Of a stretch of DNA of 64,000 nucleotides, positions 1 to 11,110 are shown one piece after another. Under the pieces are notes generated by a model, which was given only the letters and a program-made list of their open reading frames with translations, was not told the DNA's origin and did not search any database. Location of the stretch: the NCBI RefSeq assembly GCF_028009165.1, contig NC_079243.1:1674001-1738000 (forward strand). Reading direction: 5' to 3'. A program made the position numbers and the translations under genes. The stretch comes from Akanthomyces muscarius (lineage: Eukaryota; Ascomycota; Sordariomycetes; Hypocreales; Cordycipitaceae). The first letter of the stretch is position 1; each line of letters begins with the position of its first letter.

Positions 1-476
1 GTCAGCCGAGACGGAGGATGCGTTCCAAACCCGAACCGGCAGATTGGCATTTTGACGGCCGGGAAACCGACCCAAGTTTGAAATGGTCTTCTATTCCTTG
101 CCCCTCGAACCTGGCTCCATCTCTGTTGGGGATCGCTGGATGACCATATCCTCCTCCGCCTCCCCCGGATGTGAGATCGCACCACCCCCCTTGCCGATGC
201 GAGCTGTGAGAGTAATCATGATGAGCAAGTGAATGCCTACCGAGCGCTTTATTGCGCCTCAGCTACTCCGTATAGCTATGGACATGTCATGAAGACCAGA
301 GCTTTCACGAATAAGAGCCAGGGACCAAATATGGCCTGCGACGTGTCCCGATCCCGTTTTCCTTCGGGAGAGACTAGCATCTCGTCCCCACGCTCACAGC
401 TTCTACTTTAGGACGTCGGTGAGCAAAAAGGCGTCTCCTTGCGACATGCAGCCGTCGTCGCAACAGCCGAGAAAAA

Positions 477-3400
477 GCCAAGTAACTAGCCCTGCTGGTA
501 ACGGATGCTCCGTAGAGTTATTGATTAAGAATGTCTCGGACGATTTATTCCTTGTTCATCAACCCTCTCTCCTTGAACAAAGTGCTCATGCGCCCAATTT
601 CCCGAGCCATCCTAACTAGTACACGGCTTGACGGGACCTGAGCCCTGGTCGGATCCTTTCAAGTTACTAAGCTGCTTAGAACACCGACTAAAAAAAAAAA
701 AACACGAGTACGCCAAGTATGCGGCAGGTAAGAAATTCTTGCCAAGAAAGGCAGAACTATTGGCCAAGGATAAATGCCCCGACAATGACGCGACGAGCAG
801 GAAACAAAATTCAGCCTCGTCTCGCCCCGAGCCGAGATGCCGATGTTGGAGGGTCAGCAGGTGCGCCATTTCGGCACCGACGGCCCAACGTAGTAGATTA
901 TCTTGATGCAAAAGACAAGAAACAAAAAGGGCTGCTATCCAGAGTATGTCATTTTTGACAATTTTCGAGGCGTATGCTGTGCAACAATAGATAGGGAATT
1001 GCAGACACGGGCGGTGATGGTGGTGTGCTTCGTGCGCTCCCAAGAGCCTGGGTCGCGGGCGCGAATTCGGTGCCGACGGTAGGAGGAGGCAGAAGTCGTC
1101 TCACAAATCTTGCTGAACCTCTTTGAGACCCTTGTTTTAGGGATCCAAGTTAGACCCTCTTGGGCACTCTCGCATATGCAGGATGATGTCTTTTTTGTTG
1201 GGACAGCAGGGTTTTGCTACGTATATGCCACGAGTGCCCTCTGCAAATCCCTGTACCAGGCGGACTCGCATATGCAAAAATGATGGCCGCCTTGAGATGC
1301 TTCCTGGTAAGGAGCAGCCTGCAAGGACGGTAATGGCGGCCTATTTTTAAACTTAGAGCCCCTCCCTTCCACGTAATGGCCGACTGTCCTGGACAAGTCA
1401 GAGGTCCCTGAGCAGTTGATCAATCGACACGTATCACATCACCATTAAAGCTCATCGCAAGATGATGACTGATTATTGGCCCAAAAAAGACCCAAACCAA
1501 ACAAGTTGTAAGCGCATAAGAAAGCTCCATGTGCCAGGGTGTTGCTTCTGACACGATCGGCTGCCGATTTCTTTTCTTGGCCCACGCACGGCAGATATAG
1601 TATGTGGAGCATCGCAGAAAGCGAGTGAAAAGTATATGCCGGCGAGAGCAAATCATCACTCGCCAGTACTATGCTACGTGTAAAATTGTGTACCCGGAGC
1701 TCGGTGGCGATATTGCGATACCGTCTAACCAAGAAGGAAAAAATGCAGATGACCGCAACGCCCCGAGACGGAGCGGATCGCAAGACTTGGCAATGATAAC
1801 AAACTCGGTGCAACACTGCGGATTTGGAGGGAGTACATGTCATCTTTTCCCTCTGCATATGCTCAACTTGGCAAATGCAGGAATCAGTTACGGCTTGCCG
1901 GGCTTTCCCCCCCCTGGACAGGAACGGCAGATTGGGCACACCAAAACGGGGGAGGAAAAGGCGTGCGAATAAGAATAGAAGCAAAGGAGAAGGAAAACGG
2001 CAAGCCCAAATCGCAGTCGATCTGCAAGCCTCGACGCCCAGCCAAGACCAATTGTTTAATAAAAGTGCCAGTAGGCTGCCACTTGCGCACCGGAAGAGTT
2101 GAATCTCGAAAGGCATAAGCCACTGCCAAGGACGGGATCATCATGCGCCGCCCGGGATACTCCCCTTTTCAATCAGAACAGTTGTTCTCCAAACTCGCGC
2201 GTCTGTGGAACAGCAAGGCGGTGCAAGACCTTGTTCAACGTCTTGGCAAGTTTGCGCAGTTACGCATGTCTTCTTTTTATAAGGTTACAGATAGGCGTGC
2301 ATTGCAGGAATGTCTCATGTGCAGAGAGACGAGCACAGGGGCCGGCCGCGAGTCCAGACCCTTTTCCCCCAACGGCTCCGGTTGCACCTGCTGGCTCTTG
2401 GCGATGCGGGAGTAAAATTCAAGCTAATCGCTTCGACGACGCACAGCCAGTGATCGTTTGGACGTGCGAATGCCGGCCGTTGTCCGTGCATTTCAATAAG
2501 GGTCGCACGTTTCAAAGGCGACTGATCTTCCCAGGGTGACACCAGGTCTTACGCGGCCGCGACAGTTTGCTTCCTGCCAGTAAAAGAAACGTCATACTTG
2601 TGATGCTACGCGCTGCGACTGGTCGTTTTTCTGCGTCTCCGTGGTCTGACGCAGCAGCCATAATCAGATCTGCCTTCTTGCTTTGACCCGGTGGCGGGTT
2701 ACTCACGAACCGAGCTGCGACGGAAGAAGAATGCGCGCGCCCGCCAGTAACGTTGGAGACAAAATTTAAGCATATTGCGAAATTGCGAGACAGAGCGGGA
2801 GCAAGGGCTAGTGACATCCTAGACACCGGCGATGTCTCTCCCACGGGGGAGGGGGCTGTGCGGGTAGGCGATCCTCGCTGGAGTGGAATTTGCAAAAGGG
2901 GGGATGCGATTCCAACTGTTTGAGCTTGTCTGCTCCGTGTCCTCCGTTGAGTCCTCCGCTTATTAGAACAGAGGATTAACTCTAATTCTGTGTCTAAGAA
3001 CACCGCATGGACGCAGGGGTTGGCTGTTGGGCACAGACCTATAAGGTCCTGGTCCAGGAGGCGGAGAGGGACGGTTTAGGGGGTTTAGAAATGTCCATTG
3101 CCGAGAGGGAAATTCTTGTTCGTCTAGATGAGAATGTATCGAGTACAAAAAAAGAGAGCAAGAGAGCATTCTTTGCTAAAAATGTCTTGCCAAGCACAAA
3201 GGACTAGGGGGGCGTGTGCGGATCGTTGTGTGAGGTCGCCAATGGAGGCCCGCTCCTCCGCGCGGAGCGGGTGGTGATCCAAGTTGCTGGGTGATTTTTT
3301 GCAAAAGTGCCTCCGAGATCTCTTTCTGGTGATCGCCAATAGTAAGCATTCTGACAGGGACGAGGTGCGATCTCATGATGGGCTGTGCTGCTGACGTCGC

Positions 3401-4000
3401 GGACGACATTTCTACTTTTGGGGCGGGTCACATTTGTTTCCCTTGGCCATGAGCTTGGCCACGGTCTTGGCAGACGGGTTTGGTCCCAACCGAAAAAAAA
3501 AAGGTCATATGTATGCTTATTTCTGCCAGCGATGCAATCGGATCTCGAGTAACGTGCGATTTTGACGAGTGGCCAACAACAAAGCCAACGTCACGGCACA
3601 TCTTGCAAGAGCATCCGTACTGACAATCTGTGTGTCAAAGCGGTAATTTCGCGGTTATTCTTGGCAACTTGCCGTTTGCGGAAGCCGACGCGGGCGCCGG
3701 GACGCACCGCACGTACCGGATGTTAGCGTCTCCCGCACGATGGCTGGGGTACATGCTGCGCCACGCCTTTTCCGGAGTGAATGGAATGTATCTTTTTCTC
3801 CCTCTCACGGGGCAGGCGATACAGCACTGCCCCGTCAAAGTCGTATCAGAAGAAGGTTTCCCGTCTGCGCAGCGTAGCAATGTCCCGTCCCTCTTGGTCA
3901 CTTCAACCAAGAGAGCCTAAAATAAAGTCTTGCCAAGCACTTCGGTCGTCATTTACTTTGCTGATCTTCATATCTGTCTGAACCCTGGAAAGATCTTGGC
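477..4000. promoter_or_regulatory. Cluster of GCCAAG/CTTGGC hexamers (PacC-type core)
   Basis: Eighteen copies of GCCAAG or its complement begin at 477, 712, 741, 763, 1576, 1786, 1867, 2041, 2125, 2242, 2397, 3189, 3442, 3454, 3466, 3660, 3932 and 3995. About 1.7 would be expected by chance on both strands over this length. Four lie inside the near-palindrome CTTGSCAAG (738-746, 2242-2250, 3186-3194, 3929-3937). The 14-mer GTCTTGCCAAGCAC occurs twice, at 3184 and 3927. GCCARG is the known binding core of the ambient-pH regulator PacC/Rim101. Regulation by PacC is an inference, and a dispersed sequence repeat is the alternative. Confidence 0.45.
1172..1862. repeat. Three copies of the palindrome GCATATGC
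   Basis: The 8-bp palindrome GCATATGC occurs at 1172-1179, 1268-1275 and 1855-1862. The first two sit in a shared 12-mer, CTCGCATATGCA, 96 bp apart. The third is followed within 5 bp by one of the CTTGGC hexamers. Function is unknown; it could be a transcription-factor site. Confidence 0.3.
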
Positions 4001-7000
4001 GAGTCAAGAAAGTCCTCTTTTTTCTCTCTTATCTTTATGGGGGGGCGCCCAGCCAGTAAAGGTAAAAAGGTGAACACAATAACCTCGTCTGAGACAATCT
4101 TTTAAATCCTTGATGCAATCAACTCTAAAATTTCGCTTCTTTCTGCGGACGGACGGTCGGGAGCTGCAACGCCTGGAATTTACGGCGTGGTTCCCAAGAC
4201 ACTAACAGAGATGAAATGTCTTGCCTGCAAGCGACCTAGCCCTGTCCCTCTGAGCCAGAGCAACTACCAGTAGTTATGTTCTGTGTAGGCATCTTGTGCA
4301 TTGGCTTATGAAACGATTATACCAAGAGAACAAATGCAACAGCGACATCCTTTCTAGTGTGCAGACGCCTGGTCAGCCTACATGCACTGTTATGGCATGT
4401 GCCACACCTGTCGTACGGTTGGTGGCCAGTGTGCTTTCGCTGCGACTCTACAGCGTCGCAACCATGACGGGATGGCCCTAGGAACGCAACATCCCGTAAA
4501 AACGAGACTAATCCTGTGTTCATGTGCCTGCCAGTGGTAGGTAGACGCCCGTAGACAAATCTGATACCGAAGGGCTTGTGACACAGTACATTGGTTGCAC
4601 GTTATGACATCGGGCGCTAGGTGAAGCGTAGACTTGACGATAAATACGAGCGGCGTCATAGGTTGCCGAGGACGCATCTACCGACTACTGGTACGGTAGA
4701 GTCTATTTGCTCATGACTATCAGAAGGCCTGCGTGTGGCACAATCGATATACACGCGCTATAGGAAAAAAAAATAGGAGCTGTCACTGGGGCTACGAAGT
4801 AACTTGGAAGCTATCTACAAAAAGATACACAAAGACAGCGATTAACCAGCCCCAGAAGCTTCAGCGCCTGGGCCCAGGGCCTAACTACCCGCTGGTGATG
4901 CGGTGCGGCTGATTCCGCCCTGCACGGCGTAAACTCTCGAGAAGACTAGGAGGGCCGAGGCCATGTCAAAGAATACATCTAGTCCCCCGTCCAAAGACCA
5001 ACACCGTACTGGTAAGTGGCGAGCTGCCGATAAAATAAAAATGACATGGTGACTTTTAGCACTGAGAGCATCTACAGCAACTATGTCGCCTGGGCCTGAG
5101 ACCCGACCTTGACCTGGGCCAGCTCCATTCGCTGGCAAGGTCAGGTCTGGCGGACGGACAGTGGGTTTTTCCCAGGGACCAAAACTCGATAGCAGTGCAA
5201 AAGACAACGTTGCAGTGGCCCGGTCAGGGCTCGCCTGGTTACCCGAACGGGGGTCCAACCTCGCTGTGCACTCGAAGGTTTCAGTGACCACCTCGATCCT
5301 TCGCCGTATCTCGTCTCCCAACACGTGCTAGCCCAGACGCACAGAAATGATCAACTTGGTTTTTTATTGATCTATATAAACGTTGACCACACCGGTACAT
5401 GTGCTATGGTGATGGTGATGGTGCGTGCTGGCCAGCACATGCCATGCGGGCCTGCGACTCAATGCAAAAGCCGCTCTGCCCACTCTGTGGCCGATCGGAA
5501 ATGTGCGGGCGTCAAACAGACCGCGCTCCTCGCCCAATAAAGCGCAGAGGAGGCCGATGCCGTTGTAGCCGTCTCCTTCCAATGAGAGCGCTTGTCATGC
5601 AAGGTTACTGTGCCTGCTTTGTCGGTCGGCGCCGTGATTATTTTTCAGCCTTCTCCTCCGTCACCCTTCAGGGGGGGGAAGCAGCAGATCCCTGGGGGCG
5701 CTGGCGCTGGAGACAAAAAAAGAGACGGAACCAAGCCGGTTCTGCGTCTCCAAAATCAGGCTGCAGGATAGCGATCCAATGAAGTATCAATCAGTATGTA
5801 CAGAGACAAAAAGTGTTTGTTGATATTGGTGGCGTGAGACGGTCCTTTGGACAAGCGTCTTGGCGTACCTAGGACGAACTTGTTGCAACTAGGAAAACAG
5901 ACGATTTTATGCAGCATCTGGTGCTGCTTCGCTCACTAGCGAGTTTCCCCAGCGTAATGCAACGACAAAACGAAAACCCACGATGCGCTAGGGAGAGGTC
6001 CTTTCGTCACTGTGGCTTGAAGGGCGCCGGGCCTTGGCCAGGGCCCCAGCTGGAGAAGCGCCGAGCTCGAGGCACCTTGAACGGACCAGTAACCACTCGA
6101 CCACTAACAAGAGGCTCTTTATTGGACCGTGGCGCTCGCTCCAACTGAGCGGGGGACGGCAGCTACAATCGGCGTTGTTAGTGCTCCGTGGAGGAGAAAA
6201 GGATATTGAGCCGAGATGAGGACCGCTAAACGCCTCTTTTTGTTTTCGTTATTGCGCGCGCGGGGCCGTGAAATGATATGTGGTTCTGAAATGGTTGCGC
6301 GCTTTCAATCGGCCGGGACGGGTGATGGGAAACGAGCCAAGAGCAACGGTTGCGCCATTCATTCTTCATCATTTGTGTTGGGGGAGTTTCATGCAAGGCA
6401 GCCACCTTTATTTCTTCTTCCTTCTTTCTCTGATTGACGTTGAGCATGGCGGATAACCGGCAACGGCTGCAAAGGAAATCGGCAGCATCCAGCTGGAGAA
6501 AGCCAACGCAGCAGCGCCGCCTGGCTGGTCAGAGGGCCAGCCGTGCGTGTGTGTATGTGGCATGCCCCGGAACCACGGGCGGCTGCAGCTGTCTGTACGG
6601 CGTGATGTGCTTCGATGCGCTGTTCGTCTTTGGCTGGTTGGTTGCGCTATTCCGTGATTGTCTCCTTCATGGTGGGAGGGGAACGCCAACCTGTGGGCAG
6701 GGAACATGAGATGGGGCCAGACAAGGTGACAAGCTGCTGGGATGGCCCCGGCTAGCTTGTAAATTACATGGGGATGGTGATTTCTGTGATCGATGAGCTG
6801 AACCTGGCGTGCGGTGGGCAGTGGGGAGGGGGGAAAGGAGGCATTTTCTTGTCAAGAGAGAGAGATTTGGTCCGGCAAGTGAGGTGTCTTTCCGTTTGGC
6901 GGATAACGGAAATAGGACAGCAGAATTGAATCGCACCTTGAGAGGAGGAGACGATGCTCGTTGCTCAGGCCTCTCAGGTTACAGTCCTCGCTGTAACAGT

Positions 7001-9339
7001 CTTCATCTGTATTCAGTCCTTGTGCATGTCTGGGCCGACTTGCATCTGATCTGGGAATATGACCTCAAGGCAACCTTGCTGGGCATATCTTTCCGAGAAG
7101 AACGAGACAAGGCAACAGCCTGTTGCATAAAACAGGGGGGGGGCTTCTCAAGATGCGCACTCCGGTCCGACAACTGTCCCAAAGAGGCTACCGCTCAGGT
7201 GCCCGCTAGCACTGTGACGCTGCGCTCCCACGGCATGACCAAAAGAAGCAGTTGTGTTCAAAAAGCGTTGCGAACGCTAGAAAATGGTGTACTGCAGTAC
7301 CAGTACGGTCTCTCACCGCAGGTCTTGACTTTGCGGAGCCGTTGCAGCCGGCCGGGCCACCCAGGAGAAGAGCGGCAGACAAATGGCATTACTACATGGT
7401 AATAATAGCAACGCAGGCTCTCCACACACCAGACCATTATTCAAGCAGCGCAAGGCTGCCTATTGGGGCTGGCGTTCCCCATCGAAAGGGCCAGGTGATG
7501 TGAAGAAAGAAGGCGTAGAAGGGCGAACCAATGTGCCGTGCGCCGTGTCAACATTTGTGCAAGCAGCGGGCGTCACAACGTCGGGGCGGCAAAGCAGCAA
7601 TGACGCCATAATCTGGACGTCTTTGGGGGTGACGGGACGATGCGCGCCCTCTGCTGTGCGACCATGTGGCTGTCGACAGATGGCTCGGTTTCGGATTGCC
7701 TCTTTTTGTTCTTTTGTCGTCAGCAACGCAAAGCCACGATTGAGGGCGACTGCGCAACTGCGGTCTACAGTACGGGCGATCTGCATTTCTGCACAAAGAG
7801 ACGCTGCACCATGATGGAATAAGCCTCAGACAAGAATTCAAACAAGGGTTCGGGCGACACAGTTTTGGGCCATCGAGCAATGTCGAGAAATGCTACATGT
7901 CTCATCCGTCTGCCACTGGGACGCCATGTTTTAGAGAAGAGGGGGGGATCCAGCGGGCTGTTCCCCCGGAAAAAAGAGCACCCTCTGGTCATGATGATGA
8001 TGCCAAGAGCGCCTGGACCGGGTCAAGAATGAAGGGCTTGGGGATTACAGATGTTTCTTGCTTGCGTGTGGCCGTTCTTCCTGCAAGACAGTGAGGACTC
8101 GAGGGATCGACATGAGACCTTTTCGGAGACGATGCGATGCAGCAGCAGTCTGTTTGCCAACTACGACACCGATTTCCGGTAGCAGACGAATGGCACAGCA
8201 ACAACGGATAGAGTTGCTTGATACGGGGAGCAAAGGTCGATCCAAGCTGCAGCAGAGCGGCGCAGGGCCCAGCTGCAGGATGCAGTTTGGTGCATTAGCT
8301 TCTGGAGGTGTGCATTTGTAGGGCCCTCTCCCCAGGGGCGGGTTTCAGAGGGCGAGGAGGGCGAAAAAAAAAAAGAAAAGGTCAGACAAGAAAGTAGGCT
8401 TATTTGGTGGTGCGACATTGAAAAAGAGATGTGTTCCAGAATAGAGACGGTTTGGTTGCACCAGGCAAAATCAGACGTCGTTCGAACTTTTGCCTGATGG
8501 CACATATGTGCGCAGTCTTGGCTGACAGCAGGTTTGCTATAACCAAGTTGCAGAATGTTTTGAGAAACAGCAGAAAGCTCATGGCGTAAACATATCATGC
8601 AGCCAAGACCTGTCCAAGGACCCTGTTCCCCTTGTATGCGCTTTCCAGGGCGATGGGCGCCTGCACGATTGGGCGGAGGAGGAGGAAGAGCTACTTCTGG
8701 GGCGTTTCTTGGCTGCGTCTGGACGGAGAGTCTGGAGCGCCGCAGAAGGAGAAGAATGATGCTTGGTAGAAGTGCAGTACATATGCGGCGGAAGAGAAGG
8801 ATTCGATCCTGGCTGGATGCAAAAGAGGGATAATAACAAGAATAATAAGAATAAGCTCGCGGACTTTTTCTGCCCCGACTGGGCCAGTGTTCGTCGTCGA
8901 CACGTCTCGACAGGTGGCTTACTCGTTAGCCTGCACGTATGGAGTCCGTCCCTCTGGGTTATTTACCTGAGCGTGTCCCACTGGGGTCATTGGCCGTGCT
9001 TTGTGTTGCTTTTGAGGCGCAGGACGAGATGCGGTCGGCCATGTCACAGGAAAAGAGGCGCGTCGTCGAAAGTGAAAGATGCTGGGCGATGCTGTCCTTG
9101 GGCGGTTGCTTACAGCGGATACAGTGACTGAGCGCTGTTGATGCCGCCTCACTTACAGCGCCGTCTCTGTCCCTGTCCTGTCTGAGCGGGTTTTGTCGTC
9201 GTGGGGTAATGAGATGGAGGAGGGATTTTATTAGTTGAAAAACACCTATTATAGAGTTCGCCTGGCATAATTGCCGACATTTGGATGCTCGAACTATTTT
9301 CAAATTTATTCTTCCTCGTCTGTATGATGCCTTCATTCG

Positions 9340-11110
9340 CAAGTACACCTAACCAGTACAGACTGCCCAGCACGATCCCCCCTGCAAAGAACCCCAGCCT
9401 CGACCAACTTGGCTTACTGAGTATTCGCGTGCACAGATCAATTTCCAATCGCGTGTCGGCTTACTTGCGATGATTTCCTGCCCTTGTACAGGATACTTTC
9501 GATCCGAGTTTCTGGCACCCCGGCAGGTTTCTGACGGGTGACACGCCCATCCTGGCCCACGCCCCCCCTGGGGTAGCCCTCTCGTCCACTGATGGTTGCC
9601 AGTCACAGCGTGTTCCAGGTGCGGACACCACTGGCACATGCCACCGCAACCACTGTGTTCATCCGCTACGCCCACCATATCCCGCTGTAGCAGGACTTGC
9701 ACCCCCCCAAAGCCCCCCCAGAGCTCGCCAAAGCTCGTCTTGTTCCTCATAAATGCCTCCCGGCCCACTTCCACTTTTGCGCTTCAAAAACGCCGTTTGT
9801 CCTATCTACACTTATTTTCCTCACCAATTTTCCTGCTGGTGGAGATTTTGTTTATCAACTCTCCCCTCCGTCCTGTTTCTCTCTTTATCCTCTTTCCTCT
9901 TTTCCTTTTGAATTCGTCTTTTACCGTGTTCCCATGGACTTGCAGGCGTAGCCTCGCTTGCACTCTTCTCCCACTCTGCCCTCCTTCTACAACACGCCCG
10001 CCAATTCGACGAAACCTACTTGCAAGCCTGCCTCTACGCCATCAGGAAAGGAGCAAGAGACGGAAAATCCACTACTTCCTCAGTCAACATCTCTGGATAA
10101 TCCTACGACCTCAATTCATCAGCTTTGCCCTTTGTCCTCAGCTCGATACTACGACGACAGCTATTCAAACAACAGCTAGCCTGAAACTCAAATCACCTAC
10201 ACAGCTGCGCCGGCAAACGCAACCAGCAGATATTCACTCAATTCATCAAAAGGAACCCGGAAAGCCAATTCACATTCTCGACGAAGCCCCTCCTCGTTCA
10301 TCTCGACGATCCTTGAGTTTTGTGGCTTGCATCGAAAAAGCTAGTCCGTCTTTACGCCAAAGCCTCCTCGGTCTCTCCGCGGAACTGTCAAAGCTTCTTG
10401 TTCTTGGTGGTGTGCCTCGCTCTCCAGCACACATATTTAGCACGGCAACCTATCCATCCAACCATCCAGCACACAGCAACAGGGCTTCTCTCGCCTCGCC
10501 CTTTCCACCTTGTTAGCGCCCATTGTCCCGCTTCTTCGCAACAAAAAGAGGACAAGCCCCCCCCCCATCAATTACGTCGTTGGGTGCCGCTAAAATCCGC
10601 TACCACCCACTATCTCGAGGCATCTCACTGGGCCGAACACCTTCAGCCCACTCTTTTCTCGCACGCTTCTGTTGCCAGGAGGATTTCTAGCGCCTCTGTT
10701 CCGGTCTTCTAGGTATCTTTTGAGGCTGTTACAGCGCCCCCCTCCGGTTACTTGCCGACCTGTCCCACAGCAGCTGCTGGACGCCGACCTCGACAACCTC
10801 AGCGCGACACGGAAACCCCCACCAAATACCGCTAGCCTCGTTGCATCACCTCTATCGCTAGCGGCACACCAAAAGTCGCTTTCGCCCGCTCTCGCCTCTG
10901 GCCCGTCTGCCCACCAATTCGCTGCCTCGCTCTTTCGCGCCGCTCTCTGCGTCCGTCGTCCGGTCTTGTCCGTCCTTGTCGCCGAACACAAGCACGCTCC
11001 CGTCCTCGCTTCTGCAGTTGGTCCATCAAGACCAAAAGCATAATTCGAATCAAGGCATTGCACAAGCCATTATTCAGCGCCTTCCCGCAGATTACTACTC
11101 CAACACAACC
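9340..11110 (+). promoter_or_regulatory. Pyrimidine-rich promoter/leader of the HAL4-like kinase
   Basis: The stretch before the kinase start is very rich in C and T on the sense strand, with long CT tracts around 9855-9915 and CA/CT-rich sequence up to 11110. Filamentous fungi commonly have such tracts at transcription starts and in 5' leaders. Open frames here, such as one over 9596-10516, are low-complexity Ser/Pro/Leu/Arg sequence and are not credible proteins. A five-codon upstream frame (MDLQA) starts with the ATG at 9934. If transcription begins near the CT tract at about 9.9 kb, the leader exceeds 1 kb. The start site itself cannot be seen in the sequence. Confidence 0.45.

Larger units (their letters stand above)
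1..9340. other. Long gene-free region
   Basis: I find no supportable gene here on either strand. The open frames are short, have no recognisable domain, are rich in Cys/Arg/Ser/Pro as expected of chance frames, and cannot be joined by convincing fungal introns into a longer product. Base composition is roughly balanced, so this is not a strongly AT-enriched, RIP-mutated transposon tract. The left third is packed with GCCAAG/CTTGGC hexamers and contains three GCATATGC palindromes, listed separately. It may be an unusually long upstream region of the HAL4-like kinase, or it may hold a non-coding transcript; the sequence alone does not decide. Confidence 0.6.

Noticed and set aside
1445..2116. 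Minus-strand open frame of 223 residues
   Set aside because: Leu/Ser/Cys-rich chance frame with no domain, signal logic or conserved pattern; it overlaps the GCCAAG cluster.
6809..7402. Plus-strand open frame of 197 residues
   Set aside because: No recognisable motif, Arg/Ser/Gly-rich composition, and no plausible neighbouring exons.
9596..10516. Plus-strand open frame of 306 residues before the kinase
   Set aside because: It lies in pyrimidine-rich leader DNA; the Ser/Pro/Leu/Arg composition follows directly from CT-rich sequence.
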